Origin: Porticoccus sp041395745 | Lineage (GTDB): Bacteria; Pseudomonadota; Gammaproteobacteria; Pseudomonadales; Porticoccaceae | Direction: 5' to 3' | DNA length: 64,000 bases | Assembly (NCBI GenBank): GCA_041395745.1 | Contig: JAWKZV010000001.1 | Coordinates: forward strand, 558,001 to 622,000 | Part shown: positions 7,954-17,532 of the stretch, one piece after another | How positions within the stretch are numbered: the first letter of the stretch is position 1 | Layout: the number at the start of each line of letters is the position of its first letter | Program-made: the position numbers and the translations under genes | The notes under the pieces: generated by a model | The model's input: only the letters and a program-made list of their open reading frames with translations | Told to the model about the DNA's origin: nothing | Database searches by the model: none

Positions 7954-10363
7954 CACCGTGATCCCCGTCGTCGCGGGCGGCAAACTTTTTCGCAGCTTTG
8001 ATCCATTCCTCGATTTTCGCGGCTACCCGTCCGTTGACGCTCTTTGGCGGGTACAGGCCCTGTTTGTCCGCTTCACCGGCTTCGATGCCAGTCAACAGCG
8101 TCAGCGCTTCATCGATCGTGGCAACCGCGTGAATCAGGAATTTGCCGGCGCTGACAGCGTCGATCACCCGCTGGGCCAGCATCAGGTGCTGAATGTTGGC
8201 CGCGGGCATCACTATGCCCTGATCACCAGTCAGCCCCCGGGCTGCGCAGATATCGAAAAATCCCTCGATTTTCTGGTTGATACCGCCGATGGCCTGCACC
8301 TGCCCATGCTGGTTGATGGAGCCGGTCACCGCCAGATTCTGGTGGATGGGGATTTCGGCGATAGCCGACAACAGCACGGCGATTTCCGCCACCGAGGCAC
8401 TGTCGCCTTCCACGCCGCCATATGACTGTTCAAACACCAGGCTGGCAGAGATTGGCAGCGGCCGGTTTCTGGCATAGCGGTTGGCGATGAAAGCCGACAG
8501 GATCAGTACAGCCTTTGAGTGGATGTTGCCGCCCAGCTTCACTTCGCGCTCAATATCGAGCACCTTGCCATTGCCCAGGCGTGCCTTGGCGGTGATACGG
8601 GTGGGGCCGCCAAAGGCGTATTCTCCGAGCTGGTATACGGAAAGCCCATTGATCTGGGCGACCCTGGCACCACTGGTATCCACCAGATGGATGTCTCTCA
8701 GAATGCTTTCATGGACTCGCTCGCGGAATTGGTCCATGCGTCGAATGGCGGCATCTACGGCCTGTTGTACGTGTTCGGCGCGAATTTTCTCCGCCTTGGC
8801 CTGATCCGCATAGTAGTCACTTTCACAGAGCAGGTCTGTCAGGCTGTTGAGTCGCAAAGGCAGTTTTTCTGCATCTTCCAGTAACCGGGAACCCTGTTCC
8901 ACCACTCGAGCCACAGCACCGGCCTCCAACGGCCTCAGCCCCTTGCGGTGCTGGATGGCGGCAATCAGCCTGGCGTAGCCGAGGGTGTTTTCATCGGTGC
9001 GTGGCAGATCCTCGGAGAGGTCCGCCGGCACCTTGAACAGCAGGTTGAAGTCTGGGTCGTAGGCCTGCAACAGGTAGTAGATCATGCGGTCGCCGAGCAG
9101 GATCACCTTGATATCAAGGGGGACCGGCTGAGGTTCCAGTGACTTGGTGCTGACCAGGCTCAACAACTGGTCGATGGACTCGATGCGGATTTCGTGGGAT
9201 TGCAGTGCCCGTTTCAGTGTGTCCCAGGCAAAGGGGTTGGTCAGTACCTTGATGGCATCCAGCATCAGGTAGCCGCCGTTGGCCCGGTGCAGTGCGCCGC
9301 TACGGATCAGGGTGAAATCGGTGGTGAGGGTACCGAACTGTGCTTCGTGTTCCACCCGCCCCATCAGGTTGTTGAGGGAAGGGTTGTCCTCGTAGACGAT
9401 GGGCGGACTGCAACTGCCACTGTTGTCCACCAGTACATTTACCTTGTACATCGGGAAGTCGTGTACCCGCTCCCGGGGGTCATCGGGCACCGTGGAGTGG
9501 CCTTCCTCCTCGCGAAAGGCATCGACGTTCTCGATCACATCCTTTTTCACTTCGGTGAGAAAGCCGATGACGTCCTCGTGGTCCCCGTACAGCACTTCCA
9601 GTTCCCGGAAAATCTGGTTAACGGCATTCTGGACGATGTTCTGGTTGAGCTGCTTCATGCGCTCCCGGCCCTCTTTCATCCACATGGGCATTTTCAGGAC
9701 CACCTGTTTCAGCTCTTCCTTCAGCTCATTGATTTTGTCCTCGATGACTTTCTGTTCTTCTTCCCCAAGGGCCTCAAATTCCTGCGGTGTGATGATCTTG
9801 TCGTTGACCAGTGGTGCCAGGGTGTAGCCGGTGGGGGTTTGCATCAGGGCGATGTCTTGTCCCTTGGCCTTGTCCCGCAAGGCGGTGAAAGCCTGCTGCT
9901 CCTTGTCGTTGTATTCCTCGGAAATTTCGTTCTGGCGGGCCTTGTATTCAGCGCTTTGGAATACCCCTGGTATCGTTACCAGCAAATCCTCAATGCACTG
10001 TTCCATGTCCTTTTGCAGTCGGGCAGCCACCCCACAGGGCAACCTTAGAACCTCGGGTTGCTGGGGAGATTTGAAGTTGTTGATATAACACCAGTCGCTG
10101 GGGCAGGGATGCCCGGAGGTGTGTTGTTGCAAAAAGTCCCGCAGCATGTCGTGCTTCCCCATACCGGGAGAGCCCATCACATAGATGTTATAGCCTTCAT
10201 GCCGTATTCCCAGCCCGAAACGCAGGGCTTCAAGTGCCCGATCCTGGGCAAAATAGTTGTCCAGATGCTCTAGTTCTGTGGTATCGACAAACGGCAGTGT
10301 TGTCGGGTCGCAGCGGCGATATAGCTGTGTAACACCAAGTGTGGTTGTCGTTATTTTTGTCAC
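7943..10363 (-). CDS. ATP-dependent protease, Lon-like AAA+ family (AsrA/YcbZ/LonB type)
   Basis: 806 residues; GTG start with GAGG eight bases upstream. The N-terminal part holds a Walker A (GSPGMGKHDML) in an AAA_32 type domain interrupted by a long charged coiled-coil insertion (about 160-290, rich in Glu and Lys), and the second half of the ATPase carries ANGGYLMLDAIK and LLGDRMIYYLL. The C-terminal Lon proteolytic domain has S655 in GDSAS and K698 in GGINQK, 43 residues apart as in Lon (S679/K722 in E. coli). It lacks the Lon N-terminal substrate domain. The nearest characterised relative I know is Pseudomonas AsrA, a stress-induced protease. It is not the housekeeping Lon. It is transcribed with the USP-like gene downstream. 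Confidence 0.9.
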   Translation of the reverse strand: MTKITTTTLGVTQLYRRCDPTTLPFVDTTELEHLDNYFAQDRALEALRFGLGIRHEGYNIYVMGSPGMGKHDMLRDFLQQHTSGHPCPSDWCYINNFKSPQQPEVLRLPCGVAARLQKDMEQCIEDLLVTIPGVFQSAEYKARQNEISEEYNDKEQQAFTALRDKAKGQDIALMQTPTGYTLAPLVNDKIITPQEFEALGEEEQKVIEDKINELKEELKQVVLKMPMWMKEGRERMKQLNQNIVQNAVNQIFRELEVLYGDHEDVIGFLTEVKKDVIENVDAFREEEGHSTVPDDPRERVHDFPMYKVNVLVDNSGSCSPPIVYEDNPSLNNLMGRVEHEAQFGTLTTDFTLIRSGALHRANGGYLMLDAIKVLTNPFAWDTLKRALQSHEIRIESIDQLLSLVSTKSLEPQPVPLDIKVILLGDRMIYYLLQAYDPDFNLLFKVPADLSEDLPRTDENTLGYARLIAAIQHRKGLRPLEAGAVARVVEQGSRLLEDAEKLPLRLNSLTDLLCESDYYADQAKAEKIRAEHVQQAVDAAIRRMDQFRERVHESILRDIHLVDTSGARVAQINGLSVYQLGEYAFGGPTRITAKARLGNGKVLDIEREVKLGGNIHSKAVLILSAFIANRYARNRPLPISASLVFEQSYGGVEGDSASVAEIAVLLSAIAEIPIHQNLAVTGSINQHGQVQAIGGINQKIEGFFDICAARGLTGDQGIVMPAANIQHLMLAQRVIDAVSAGKFLIHAVATIDEALTLLTGIEAGEADKQGLYPPKSVNGRVAAKIEEWIKAAKKFAARDDGDHGDDQ

Positions 10364-10465
10364 AGGAACCTCACGTTGAATACAGAAAGCCCTAATAGAT
10401 AGAGCATAGACGCATGGGCGCTGAAAGACATGCTCAGCAGTCGTGAGGAATTGTGTCCGGGAATG

Positions 10466-10999
10466 TTATTGCCTGACAGGACGTTTTTGCAGCTTGCGTT
10501 GCAGGGTTCGCCGGTGCATGCCAAGGCTGCGGGCAGTGGCGGAGATGTTGCCGTCGTTTTCGGCCAGTACGCGCTGAATGTGTTCCCATTCCAGCCGCTC
10601 CACGGAGGGTGGGGTTTCGTTGATCGAGACTTCCGGGTTGGGCGCAGCTTGTTCAAAGGCGCCGAGAATATCGTCCACCGAGGCGGGTTTGCACAGGTAG
10701 TTCGTGGCGCCCATCTTGATCGCCTCCACTGCGGTGGAAATACTGGAATAACCCGTAAGTATCAGCACCTGCAAATCGGGATTGATGGCTTTCAATTGCG
10801 GGAGCAGGTTGAGGCCGGATTCGGTCTCCAACTTCAGGTCCACAACTGCTTGCGCCGGCTGGTGCTCGCGGCAGCGGGACAGGGCTTCCGCACCGTTGCT
10901 GGCGGTCACCACGCTATAGCCGCGGCGGGTCAGCGCCCGGGAGAGAATCCCGGCAAAGGTGGTGTCATCGTCGACAATCAGTAGGCAGGGTGAACTCAT
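10466..10999 (-). CDS. RegA/PrrA/RoxR family redox response regulator
   Basis: 177 residues. An N-terminal receiver has the acidic pair D10-D12, the phospho-acceptor D54 (AVVDLKLETESGLNLL), LILTGYSSISTAVEAIKMGA and the lysine in YLCKPA. A short linker with prolines leads to a Fis-like helix-turn-helix (DGNISATARSLGMHRRTLQRKLQKR), the hallmark of the RegA subfamily that controls respiration, cytochrome oxidases and redox balance. The cognate kinase gene lies directly upstream on the same strand, 28 bases away. A candidate RegA box lies upstream of the kinase gene, which suggests autoregulation. Confidence 0.92.
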   Translation of the reverse strand: MSSPCLLIVDDDTTFAGILSRALTRRGYSVVTASNGAEALSRCREHQPAQAVVDLKLETESGLNLLPQLKAINPDLQVLILTGYSSISTAVEAIKMGATNYLCKPASVDDILGAFEQAAPNPEVSINETPPSVERLEWEHIQRVLAENDGNISATARSLGMHRRTLQRKLQKRPVRQ

Positions 11000-11027
11000 G
11001 GCTACTTTTTTTGCTCCGGGGCTTTTT

Positions 11028-12287
11028 TCATGGCCGTGATTTTAGTGGCAGGACCACCCTGGTGACAGTTCCGCCCCCGCTGGCAGGCTCGATACTTACT
11101 GTACCGCCGTAGCGCTTCAGGGTAGCGCTGGTCAGGAACAGGCCCAGACCCATGCCATCCGGCTTGCTGGTATTGAACGGCTTGCCGAGGTTGCCCTGAA
11201 CCTGTGGTGTGACCCCTGTGCCGAAGTCGCGGATTTGCATTTCCACGGCAGCGCTATCCCAACCCACCTCAATCTCCACTTTTTCCGGGCTAACATCGGC
11301 GGCATTGTTGAGCAGGCTAGTCAGGGATTGGGCGATAGTGGGGTGGAAGCCTGCTGGCAGGTCTGCCAGGCCTTCGGCGAAGCGGATGTTGGCCTGAACC
11401 CGGGGTTTCAGTACCAGCCAGCGCTCGAACAGCTTGTCGAAGTAACTGCGCAGAGATCCTTTCTCCTGAATGCCACTATTGCCTTCTGCAGTTGCCACCA
11501 GCTGTTTCAGGGTGACGCGACATTGTTCCAGCTGTTGCTGGAGAATGGCGAGATCTTCGTCGCTAGCCGTCTTCTCGGCGACCATTTCATCCACCAGTAT
11601 TTTCATGGTGTTCAACGGGGTTCCTAGTTCGTGGGCAGTGCCCGCAGCCAGAGAGCCGATGGCCAGCACCTGCTCATCCAGCAGCTGGTCTTCCCGCTGC
11701 TGGGCCAGTTGCTCCTCCTGTTGCTTCAGGGTACCGGCCATGCGGGTGACGAAGTAGGTGATCAATCCGGCGCTGACGGCAAAGTTGCACCACATGCCGA
11801 GAATGTGCAGATTGTTGCCCTCGCCGTGGTGGTGGCTGGGAGCCAGTGCCGGGATGGGCAGATAGTTGGCCAGCAGCCAGCTGTAGGCGGCCAGGGAAAG
11901 TAGCGTTACCAACCAAGTATAGCGCAGCGGCAGGGTGGTGGCGGCAACGCTGATGGGCACCAGGTAATAGGAGACAAAAGGATTCGAGGCGCCACCGCTG
12001 AAAAATAACAGTGCGGTAAAGAAGGCGATATCCACCAGCAGGTGGCAGAAAAATTCCAACGGAGTGATAGCGGGATAGCGAAAGGTTCGCCACCAGGTTG
12101 CGACGATCACTACGGCATAGAATGCCAGAACCAGCCCCAGTACCGTGACGGGCAGACCGATATCCTGAAACTGGCTGAAAAAAAGAAGGGCCAGAATTTG
12201 GCCCCCAAGAGCGATGTTTCGGATGATGCTCAGCTGGCGCAGGTTTTGACGCGCTGCCGAGTTGGTATCAAAGTCTTTTTCGAGCAT
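11028..12287 (-). CDS. RegB/PrrB/RoxS family redox sensor histidine kinase
   Basis: About 419 residues from the ATG at 12287; a longer GTG start at 12332 is possible but adds an atypical cysteine-rich peptide. Six membrane helices span about 20-190, with the quinone-binding loop motif GGASNPF that defines RegB. The dimerisation box has H219 (HELGTPLNTM) as phosphorylation site. C256 (QLEQCRVTLKQL) lies 37 residues on, the place of the redox-active Cys265 of RegB. The ATP-binding part has DFGTGV and GMGLGLFL. It senses quinone redox state in the inner membrane and phosphorylates the RegA-like regulator encoded next to it. Confidence 0.92.
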   Translation of the reverse strand: MLEKDFDTNSAARQNLRQLSIIRNIALGGQILALLFFSQFQDIGLPVTVLGLVLAFYAVVIVATWWRTFRYPAITPLEFFCHLLVDIAFFTALLFFSGGASNPFVSYYLVPISVAATTLPLRYTWLVTLLSLAAYSWLLANYLPIPALAPSHHHGEGNNLHILGMWCNFAVSAGLITYFVTRMAGTLKQQEEQLAQQREDQLLDEQVLAIGSLAAGTAHELGTPLNTMKILVDEMVAEKTASDEDLAILQQQLEQCRVTLKQLVATAEGNSGIQEKGSLRSYFDKLFERWLVLKPRVQANIRFAEGLADLPAGFHPTIAQSLTSLLNNAADVSPEKVEIEVGWDSAAVEMQIRDFGTGVTPQVQGNLGKPFNTSKPDGMGLGLFLTSATLKRYGGTVSIEPASGGGTVTRVVLPLKSRP

Positions 12288-12398
12288 GGGCTCATGGTAA
12301 CAGATGGCCGGGTATTCAGAGCAGGTGAACACTGTCCCTCGCTCATTGCTGTCCGTTCAATGGTTGGGCATGTTACTCGCAGGAAGTGACATTGACGA

Positions 12399-12415
12399 TG
12401 CGACAAAATGTCGCA
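12399..12415. promoter_or_regulatory. 17-bp palindrome matching the RegA/RegR-box pattern upstream of regBA
   Basis: TGCGACAAAATGTCGCA is a perfect 7-bp inverted repeat around AAA. Read on the minus strand (the regB coding strand), its core GCGACATTTTGTCGC fits, as I recall it, the RegR box of Bradyrhizobium, GNG(A/G)C(A/G)TTNNGNCGC, at every fixed position. It lies 112 bases upstream of the chosen regB start. This would allow the RegA-like regulator to control its own operon. Confidence 0.5.
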
Positions 12416-12623
12416 CGTGGTTTCCGGCAAGAGGGAGCGGTACCGTCTCTACGACAAATGCTCACTTCGCCGAAACCTCAGTTGCGGGACTAAAGATAGC
12501 TTTGTTGCCCCTACTTGTAGCCCCTAGTAGTTGAGACAGGCAGCGGGCCGGCAAAAAAAGCCATTTTGGCTGTAGTATTTCCCGCCTACGATGCCTTGAC
12601 AGTCACATGTCCCGACTGCTGAC

Positions 12624-13490
12624 TCAACGCAGTAACAGCAGCGGAATCTTCGAATTGGCCAGCATGCGCTGGGTGAGGCTGCCAAACAGCAGTTCCCGCA
12701 GGCGGCTCTGGCCAAAGGCACCCATCACCACCAGTTCGATGGCGTGGTCGCGGTAGTAACCTTCCAGTTGCTGCTGCACATCGCCGCTCAGTTCGGCGCA
12801 AATGGTTTTCAATCCGGCCTGTTGCAGAATGGCGGCGCCCTCGCGGAGCTGTTCGGACTCCCCTGAACCCTGGCCCACATGCACCAAGTGGCATTCCAGG
12901 CCCAAGTAGAGAGGGCTCAGGCTGACCATGTCCAAGGCCTTGCGGGATACTTCGCTGCCGTCATAGGCGATCATGATGCGTTGTGGCGGCTGTTCGAAAG
13001 GGCGGTTGATTACCAGTACAGGGCGGTGCAGGGCGCGGATCAGAGACTCCAGTTTGGTGCCGATCTGTTTTTCCCGGTTTTCGTTTCCCTCGCCGCGAAT
13101 GCCCACCACCAGCACCCGGATTTCGTCTTCCATTTCCACCAGGGTTTCTTCCAGGCTGCCGTGGCGTTGCAGTGTTTCCGGTTCCGGGCAGCCTCGCTCC
13201 ACAGCTCGCTGATGGGCGTCCTCCAGCATTGCCTTGCCCTGTTCCAGCAGGATGCGGCTGCGCCGTTCTTCCATGCAGGTCAGTTCTTCCAGCAGTTCTT
13301 CCCGGCTGCCCAGGCCGATGTTGCCGCTGAGGTCCATCAGCGGCGGGGTGTCCCGGTGTTCGATGTTGTGGAGCAGTTTGAGCGGTGCCTGCAGTTTTGT
13401 GGCTACCCAGGCGGCGTAGTCCGTCACTGCCGCGCTGTAGGTGGACCCGTCGATCCCGGCCAGGATGGTGCTTCTGTGTTGTGTATCCAT
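12624..13490 (-). CDS. Universal stress protein with two USP domains
   Basis: 288 residues, two tandem UspA domains. The first starts STILAGIDGSTYSAAVTDYAAWVA and ends VLVVGIRGEGN...ALHRPVLVINRP; the second starts RIMIAYDGSEVSRKALDMV and ends ELVVMGAFGQSRLRELLFGSLTQRMLANSKIPLLLLR, which carries the GxxGxxxLxxxxxGS ATP-type motif. Cytoplasmic. Its ATG shares one base with the stop of the SulP gene (TGATG), so the two are one operon. USP genes often sit behind SulP transporters and may sense or regulate them. Confidence 0.9.
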   Translation of the reverse strand: MDTQHRSTILAGIDGSTYSAAVTDYAAWVATKLQAPLKLLHNIEHRDTPPLMDLSGNIGLGSREELLEELTCMEERRSRILLEQGKAMLEDAHQRAVERGCPEPETLQRHGSLEETLVEMEDEIRVLVVGIRGEGNENREKQIGTKLESLIRALHRPVLVINRPFEQPPQRIMIAYDGSEVSRKALDMVSLSPLYLGLECHLVHVGQGSGESEQLREGAAILQQAGLKTICAELSGDVQQQLEGYYRDHAIELVVMGAFGQSRLRELLFGSLTQRMLANSKIPLLLLR

Positions 13491-14982
13491 CAGTGTTCTC
13501 CCAGCACTTGGTCGATTTCTTCCGGTTTGTCGTGCACGCCAAAGCGGTCGACGATAGTGGCGCTGGCTTTGTTCATGCCGATCACCTCCACGGAGGTGCC
13601 TTCACGGCGGAACTTGATCACCACCTTGTCCAGCGCGCCCACGGCGGAAATATCCCAGAAGTGGGCCCGACTGAGGTTGATCACCACCTTGTCTCGCACT
13701 TCCTTGAAGTCGAACTGGGCGCTGAACTTGTCTGCGGAATTGAAAAATACCTGGCCCACCACCCGGTAGGTGCGGACGTTGGTCAGCACATCCAGTTCCG
13801 AGGAAACATACATGAAGTGACTGACCTTGTTGGCAAAAAACAGCGAGGCCAGCAGCACGCCCACGAACACACCGTAGGCGAGATTGTGGGTGGAGACAAC
13901 CACCGCCACCGTGGCCACCATCACCAGATTGGTGGACAGGGGATGTTTCCTCAGGTTGGTAATGGACTGCCAGCTGAAGGTGCCGATGGACACCATGATC
14001 ATCACCGCCACCAGTGCTGCCATGGGGATCTGCGATATCCAGGGACCGAGAAATACCACCATGATGATCAGGAATGTCCCGGCGACCAGGGTGGAGAGGC
14101 GCCCGCGACCGCCGGATTTCACGTTGATCACCGACTGACCGATCATGGCGCAACCGGCCATGCCCCCAGCAGGCCGGCGCCGATATTGGCGATGCCCTGG
14201 CCTTTGCACTCGCGGTTCTTGTCGCTGGGGGTGTCGGTGAGGTCGTCGACGATGGTGGCGGTCATCATCGATTCCAGCAGGCCGACCACCGCCAGGGAAA
14301 TTGAGTAGGGGAAAATAATCTGCAGGGTTTCCAGGTTCAACGGCACATCCGGCCACAGGAACATCGGCAGAGTATCGGGCAGCTCGCCCATGTCGCCGAC
14401 GGTGCGGATATCGAGACCAATCACCACGGCGACCGCTGTGAGCGAGACAATGCACACCAGCGGCGAGGGAATGGTCTTGCCGACCACGGGCAGGTATGGA
14501 AACAGGTAGATAATGGCCAGTCCGGCAGCGGTCATGGCGTAGACATGCCAGGTGACGTTGGTCAGTTCCGGCAACTGCGCCATAAATATCAGGATGGCCA
14601 GGGCATTGACGAACCCGGTGACCACCGAGCGCGACACAAAACTCATCAGGTTGCCGAGCCTGAGAAAGCCGGCAATGATCTGCAACACCCCGGTCAACAG
14701 CGTCGCTGCCAGCAAGTACTGCAGGCCGTGCTCCCTGACCAGGGTCACCATCAGCAGCGCCATGGCCCCGGTGGCAGCGGAAATCATCCCGGGCCTGCCG
14801 CCGACAATGGCGGTGATCACGGCGATACAGAATGAGGCGTACAGCCCAACCTTGGGGTCCACCCCGGCGATAATGGAAAAGGCGATGGCTTCCGGAATCA
14901 GGGCCAGGGCGACCACTGTACCCGCCAATACATCAGCGCGGATATTGCCCAGCCATTGCTGCCGGGTGCTATAGAGCGACAT
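13490..14982 (-). pseudogene. SulP/STAS anion (bicarbonate- or sulfate-type) transporter with a -1 frameshift
   Basis: Two overlapping frames make one SulP protein. The N-terminal frame (14143-14982, 279 residues) runs from MSLYSTRQQWLGNIRADVLAG through the SulP signature GLYASFCIAVITAIVGGRPGMISAATGAMALL and then ends GAGLLG followed by seven foreign residues. The C-terminal frame resumes with GMAGCAMIGQSVINVKSGGRGRLST and ends in a STAS domain (VVINLSRAHFWDISAVGALDKVVIKF). The break lies in a run of five G on the coding strand (C run at 14163-14167); one extra G would restore about 497 residues. It is either a real inactivating or programmed frameshift, or an assembly error in a homopolymer. 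The pairing with a USP gene resembles BicA-like bicarbonate transporters. Confidence 0.85.
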
Positions 14983-15391
14983 AACTATTCCTGTTTTTGC
15001 GGTGGCTTTTGTGTGGCTTTCTCGTTTAACCGGGGAGTTGTGGGCCGCGGGTGCGGGTCACAGCGCTGTGAGGACTGACGGAAGCCTGCAGACCTGGTGG
15101 GTCCGATCGGCGGGATGGTATTGGGTCAGTAGATGGTTGCAGTGCCGGTTGTGGCAGGACTCACCGGGCAGGCGAGGTCGATGCAGGGCAGGTAAAACAA
15201 GTCATCGGAGTGGACAGCAATCCCGAAGTCACGATTATAGCCTCTGACCCGGTGGAGGCAATGCAAAGGGTAAGTTGGTTGTGCCCCGGCAGGAAAAGAT
15301 AGCGCGCAATCGTGTATAGGCTACCTCCCATCAGCTACAATGCGCGGCTTCCAATATTGATGACACCCAGATCACTCACCGATACGTACCC
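14983..15391. other. Divergent intergenic region between the SulP operon and prfC
   Basis: About 410 bases. I see no convincing gene: a small frame at 15002-15247 has no ribosome site and a Trp/Arg-rich composition unlike its neighbours. The region must hold the promoters of the SulP-USP operon (leftward) and prfC (rightward). The right half contains a plausible -10 for prfC. Confidence 0.6.
15336..15341 (+). promoter_or_regulatory. Candidate -10 box of prfC
   Basis: TACAAT is followed by a GC-rich stretch (GCGCGG), about 50 bases upstream of the prfC start. The matching -35 position is poor (TGTATA), so this is a tentative call. Confidence 0.35.
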
Positions 15392-16963
15392 ATGAGCCGC
15401 AAATTCCAGAATCGACGCACCTTTGCGATCATTTCGCACCCCGATGCCGGTAAGACCACCATCACTGAAAAGCTGTTGCTGTTCGGCAACCTGATCCAGG
15501 TGGCAGGCACTGTAAAGGGCAAGAAGAGCGATCGCCACGCTACCTCCGACTGGATGCAGATGGAAAAGGAGCGGGGTATCTCGGTGACTTCCTCGGTGAT
15601 GCAGTTCCCCTACAAGGATGCCATGGTCAACCTGCTGGATACCCCCGGACACGAAGACTTCTCCGAGGATACCTACCGCACCCTGACGGCGGTGGATTCG
15701 GCGCTGATGGTGATCGATGGAGCCAAGGGTGTCGAGGATCGCACCATCAAGCTGATGGACGTGTGCCGCCTTCGCGACACCCCGATCATCTCCTTCGTCA
15801 ACAAGATGGACCGGGATATCCGCGATCCCATTGAACTGCTGGATGAAATCGAGTCCGTGCTGAAAATTGCCGGTGCGCCGATCAACTGGCCCATCGGCAT
15901 GGGGCACGATTTCAAGGGTGTCTACAACCTCTACACCGATACGATCCACGTGTTCTCACCGGGTCAGGGGCACACCATTCCCGAGGACATCCAGATCCAG
16001 GGGCTGGACTCCGATGAGGCCACCGAGCTGCTCGGCTACTATGTGGATGATATCCGCGAACAGATCGAACTGGTGCGCGGCGCCACCCACCAGTTTGACC
16101 TGGAACTATTCCTGGCCGGGCAACTGACCCCGGTGTTCTTCGGTACCGCGCTGTCCAATTTCGGTGTTCGGGAAATGCTCGACCACTTCGTGCAGTGGGC
16201 GCCGGCACCGCAACCGCGGCAGGCCGTGGAGCGGGAAGTGGCGCCGGGTGAAGAGCAGTTCAGCGGTTTCGTGTTCAAGATCCAGGCGAACATGGACCCG
16301 AAACACCGGGACCGCATCGCCTTTATGCGGGTCTGCTCCGGTAAGTACGAGCAGGGTATGAAAATGCACCACGTGCGCATCGGCAAGGATGTGCGCATTG
16401 CTGACGCGGTGGGCTTCAAGGCCGGTGAGCGGATGGCAGTGGAAGAGGCGGTGGCCGGTGACATCATCGGTCTGCACAACCACGGTACCATCCAGATCGG
16501 TGATACCTTCACCGGCGGCGAGGATCTTAAATTTACCGGCATTCCCCATTTTGCACCGGAGCTGTTTCGCCGCATTCGTCTGCGCGATCCTATGAAAACC
16601 AAGCAGTTACAGAAAGGTCTTCAGCAGCTTTCTGAGGAAGGGAGCACCCAGGTGTTCTTCCCCCTCAACAACAACGACATCGTGGTAGGCGCCGTCGGCC
16701 AGCTGCAGTTTGAGGTAGTGGCCTATCGTCTCAAGGACGAGTATGGCGTCGAGGCAGTGTACGAGCCGGTCAACGTTTACACCGCCCGCTGGATTGAGTC
16801 CGACGACAAGAAAAAGATCGAGGAGTTGAAGCGCAAGGTGCCGGAGGGCGTCGCCCTGGACGGTGGCGGTCACCTCACTTACCTGGCCTCCACCCGGGTC
16901 AACCTGGCCCTCACCGAGGAGCGCTACCCGGAGATCGACTTCCGCGCCACCCGGGAGCTTTAA
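15392..16963 (+). CDS. prfC: Peptide chain release factor 3 (RF3)
   Basis: 523 residues, the family length. It is the translational GTPase that recycles RF1/RF2 from the ribosome after termination. The G motifs are visible: HPDAGKTTITEKLL (P-loop), DTPGHEDFS (G3) and NKMDR (G4), with the RF3-specific TAIDxA-like TAVDSALMVID. The SDRHATSDWMQMEKERGISVTSS stretch is the switch region. The C-terminal domains carry GAVGQLQFEVVAYRLKDEYGVE, specific for RF3 over EF-G. The gene stands alone between divergent and short genes. It looks intact. Confidence 0.97.
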   Translation: MSRKFQNRRTFAIISHPDAGKTTITEKLLLFGNLIQVAGTVKGKKSDRHATSDWMQMEKERGISVTSSVMQFPYKDAMVNLLDTPGHEDFSEDTYRTLTAVDSALMVIDGAKGVEDRTIKLMDVCRLRDTPIISFVNKMDRDIRDPIELLDEIESVLKIAGAPINWPIGMGHDFKGVYNLYTDTIHVFSPGQGHTIPEDIQIQGLDSDEATELLGYYVDDIREQIELVRGATHQFDLELFLAGQLTPVFFGTALSNFGVREMLDHFVQWAPAPQPRQAVEREVAPGEEQFSGFVFKIQANMDPKHRDRIAFMRVCSGKYEQGMKMHHVRIGKDVRIADAVGFKAGERMAVEEAVAGDIIGLHNHGTIQIGDTFTGGEDLKFTGIPHFAPELFRRIRLRDPMKTKQLQKGLQQLSEEGSTQVFFPLNNNDIVVGAVGQLQFEVVAYRLKDEYGVEAVYEPVNVYTARWIESDDKKKIEELKRKVPEGVALDGGGHLTYLASTRVNLALTEERYPEIDFRATREL

Positions 16964-17032
16964 TTGCGGTAAACAGATCCTGACAGGGGTTCACCTATAC
17001 TTTTCCGGTAAATGCCATGACCGGAGATTGCC

Positions 17033-17470
17033 GTGAACTCCCTGTCCATTCCCCGTCTCACCCACCTTGCCCTGCACGTGTCCGATATGGATGCCTGTGT
17101 CGAGTTTTACCGTTTCTACTGCGGCATGGTGATCTGCCATGAGCGCCATAGTGTCGAGCAGCGTATTGTCTGGCTGGCCGAGCCCGGGCGGGAGAAGGAA
17201 TTCATTTTCGTGCTGATGGATGGAGGCCGCGATCTGCAATTACCGGAGGACGACTACCGCCACTTCGGTTTTGCTCTACCCAGCAGGGAAGCAGTGGATG
17301 CGCTGGCCCACAGTGCCAAATCACGCGGCGATCTGGTGTGGCCGCCCCGGGATGAGCCCTACCCGGTAGGCTATTACTGCGGCCTGCGCGACCCCAATGG
17401 CAACTACGTGGAGTTCAGCTACGGCCAGCCACTGGGGCCGGGTGCCCAGGGCCTGAACAGACCCCAATAA
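17033..17470 (+). CDS. VOC (glyoxalase/dioxygenase) superfamily protein
   Basis: 145 residues; GTG start with GGAG eight bases upstream. Two beta-alpha-beta-beta-beta modules are seen: LTHLALHVSDMDACVEFYRFYCGM, and HFGFALPSREAVDALAHSA. The C-terminal GLRDPNGNYVEFSYGQPLG is the classic VOC ending with the metal-ligand glutamate. Likely ligands are the His in HLALHV, the His in RHFGFAL and the Glu in NYVEFSYG. The substrate cannot be read from the sequence; glyoxalase I, dioxygenase or resistance roles are all possible. Confidence 0.85.
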   Translation: MNSLSIPRLTHLALHVSDMDACVEFYRFYCGMVICHERHSVEQRIVWLAEPGREKEFIFVLMDGGRDLQLPEDDYRHFGFALPSREAVDALAHSAKSRGDLVWPPRDEPYPVGYYCGLRDPNGNYVEFSYGQPLGPGAQGLNRPQ

Positions 17471-17532
17471 TCGTTTGCCCGCCGGGGGTGGTTGTAATAG
17501 TCTGACCGCACCTGTCTGGTGTGGAGAAAACC

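Noticed and set aside
9194..10048. Plus-strand frame of 284 residues opposite the Lon-like protease gene
   Set aside because: Phe/Leu/Val-rich shadow that looks membrane-like only because of the coding strand's Glu/Lys content.
15002..15247. Small frame of 81 residues between the SulP operon and prfC
   Set aside because: No ribosome site, Trp/Arg/Ser-rich composition, no neighbour on its side.
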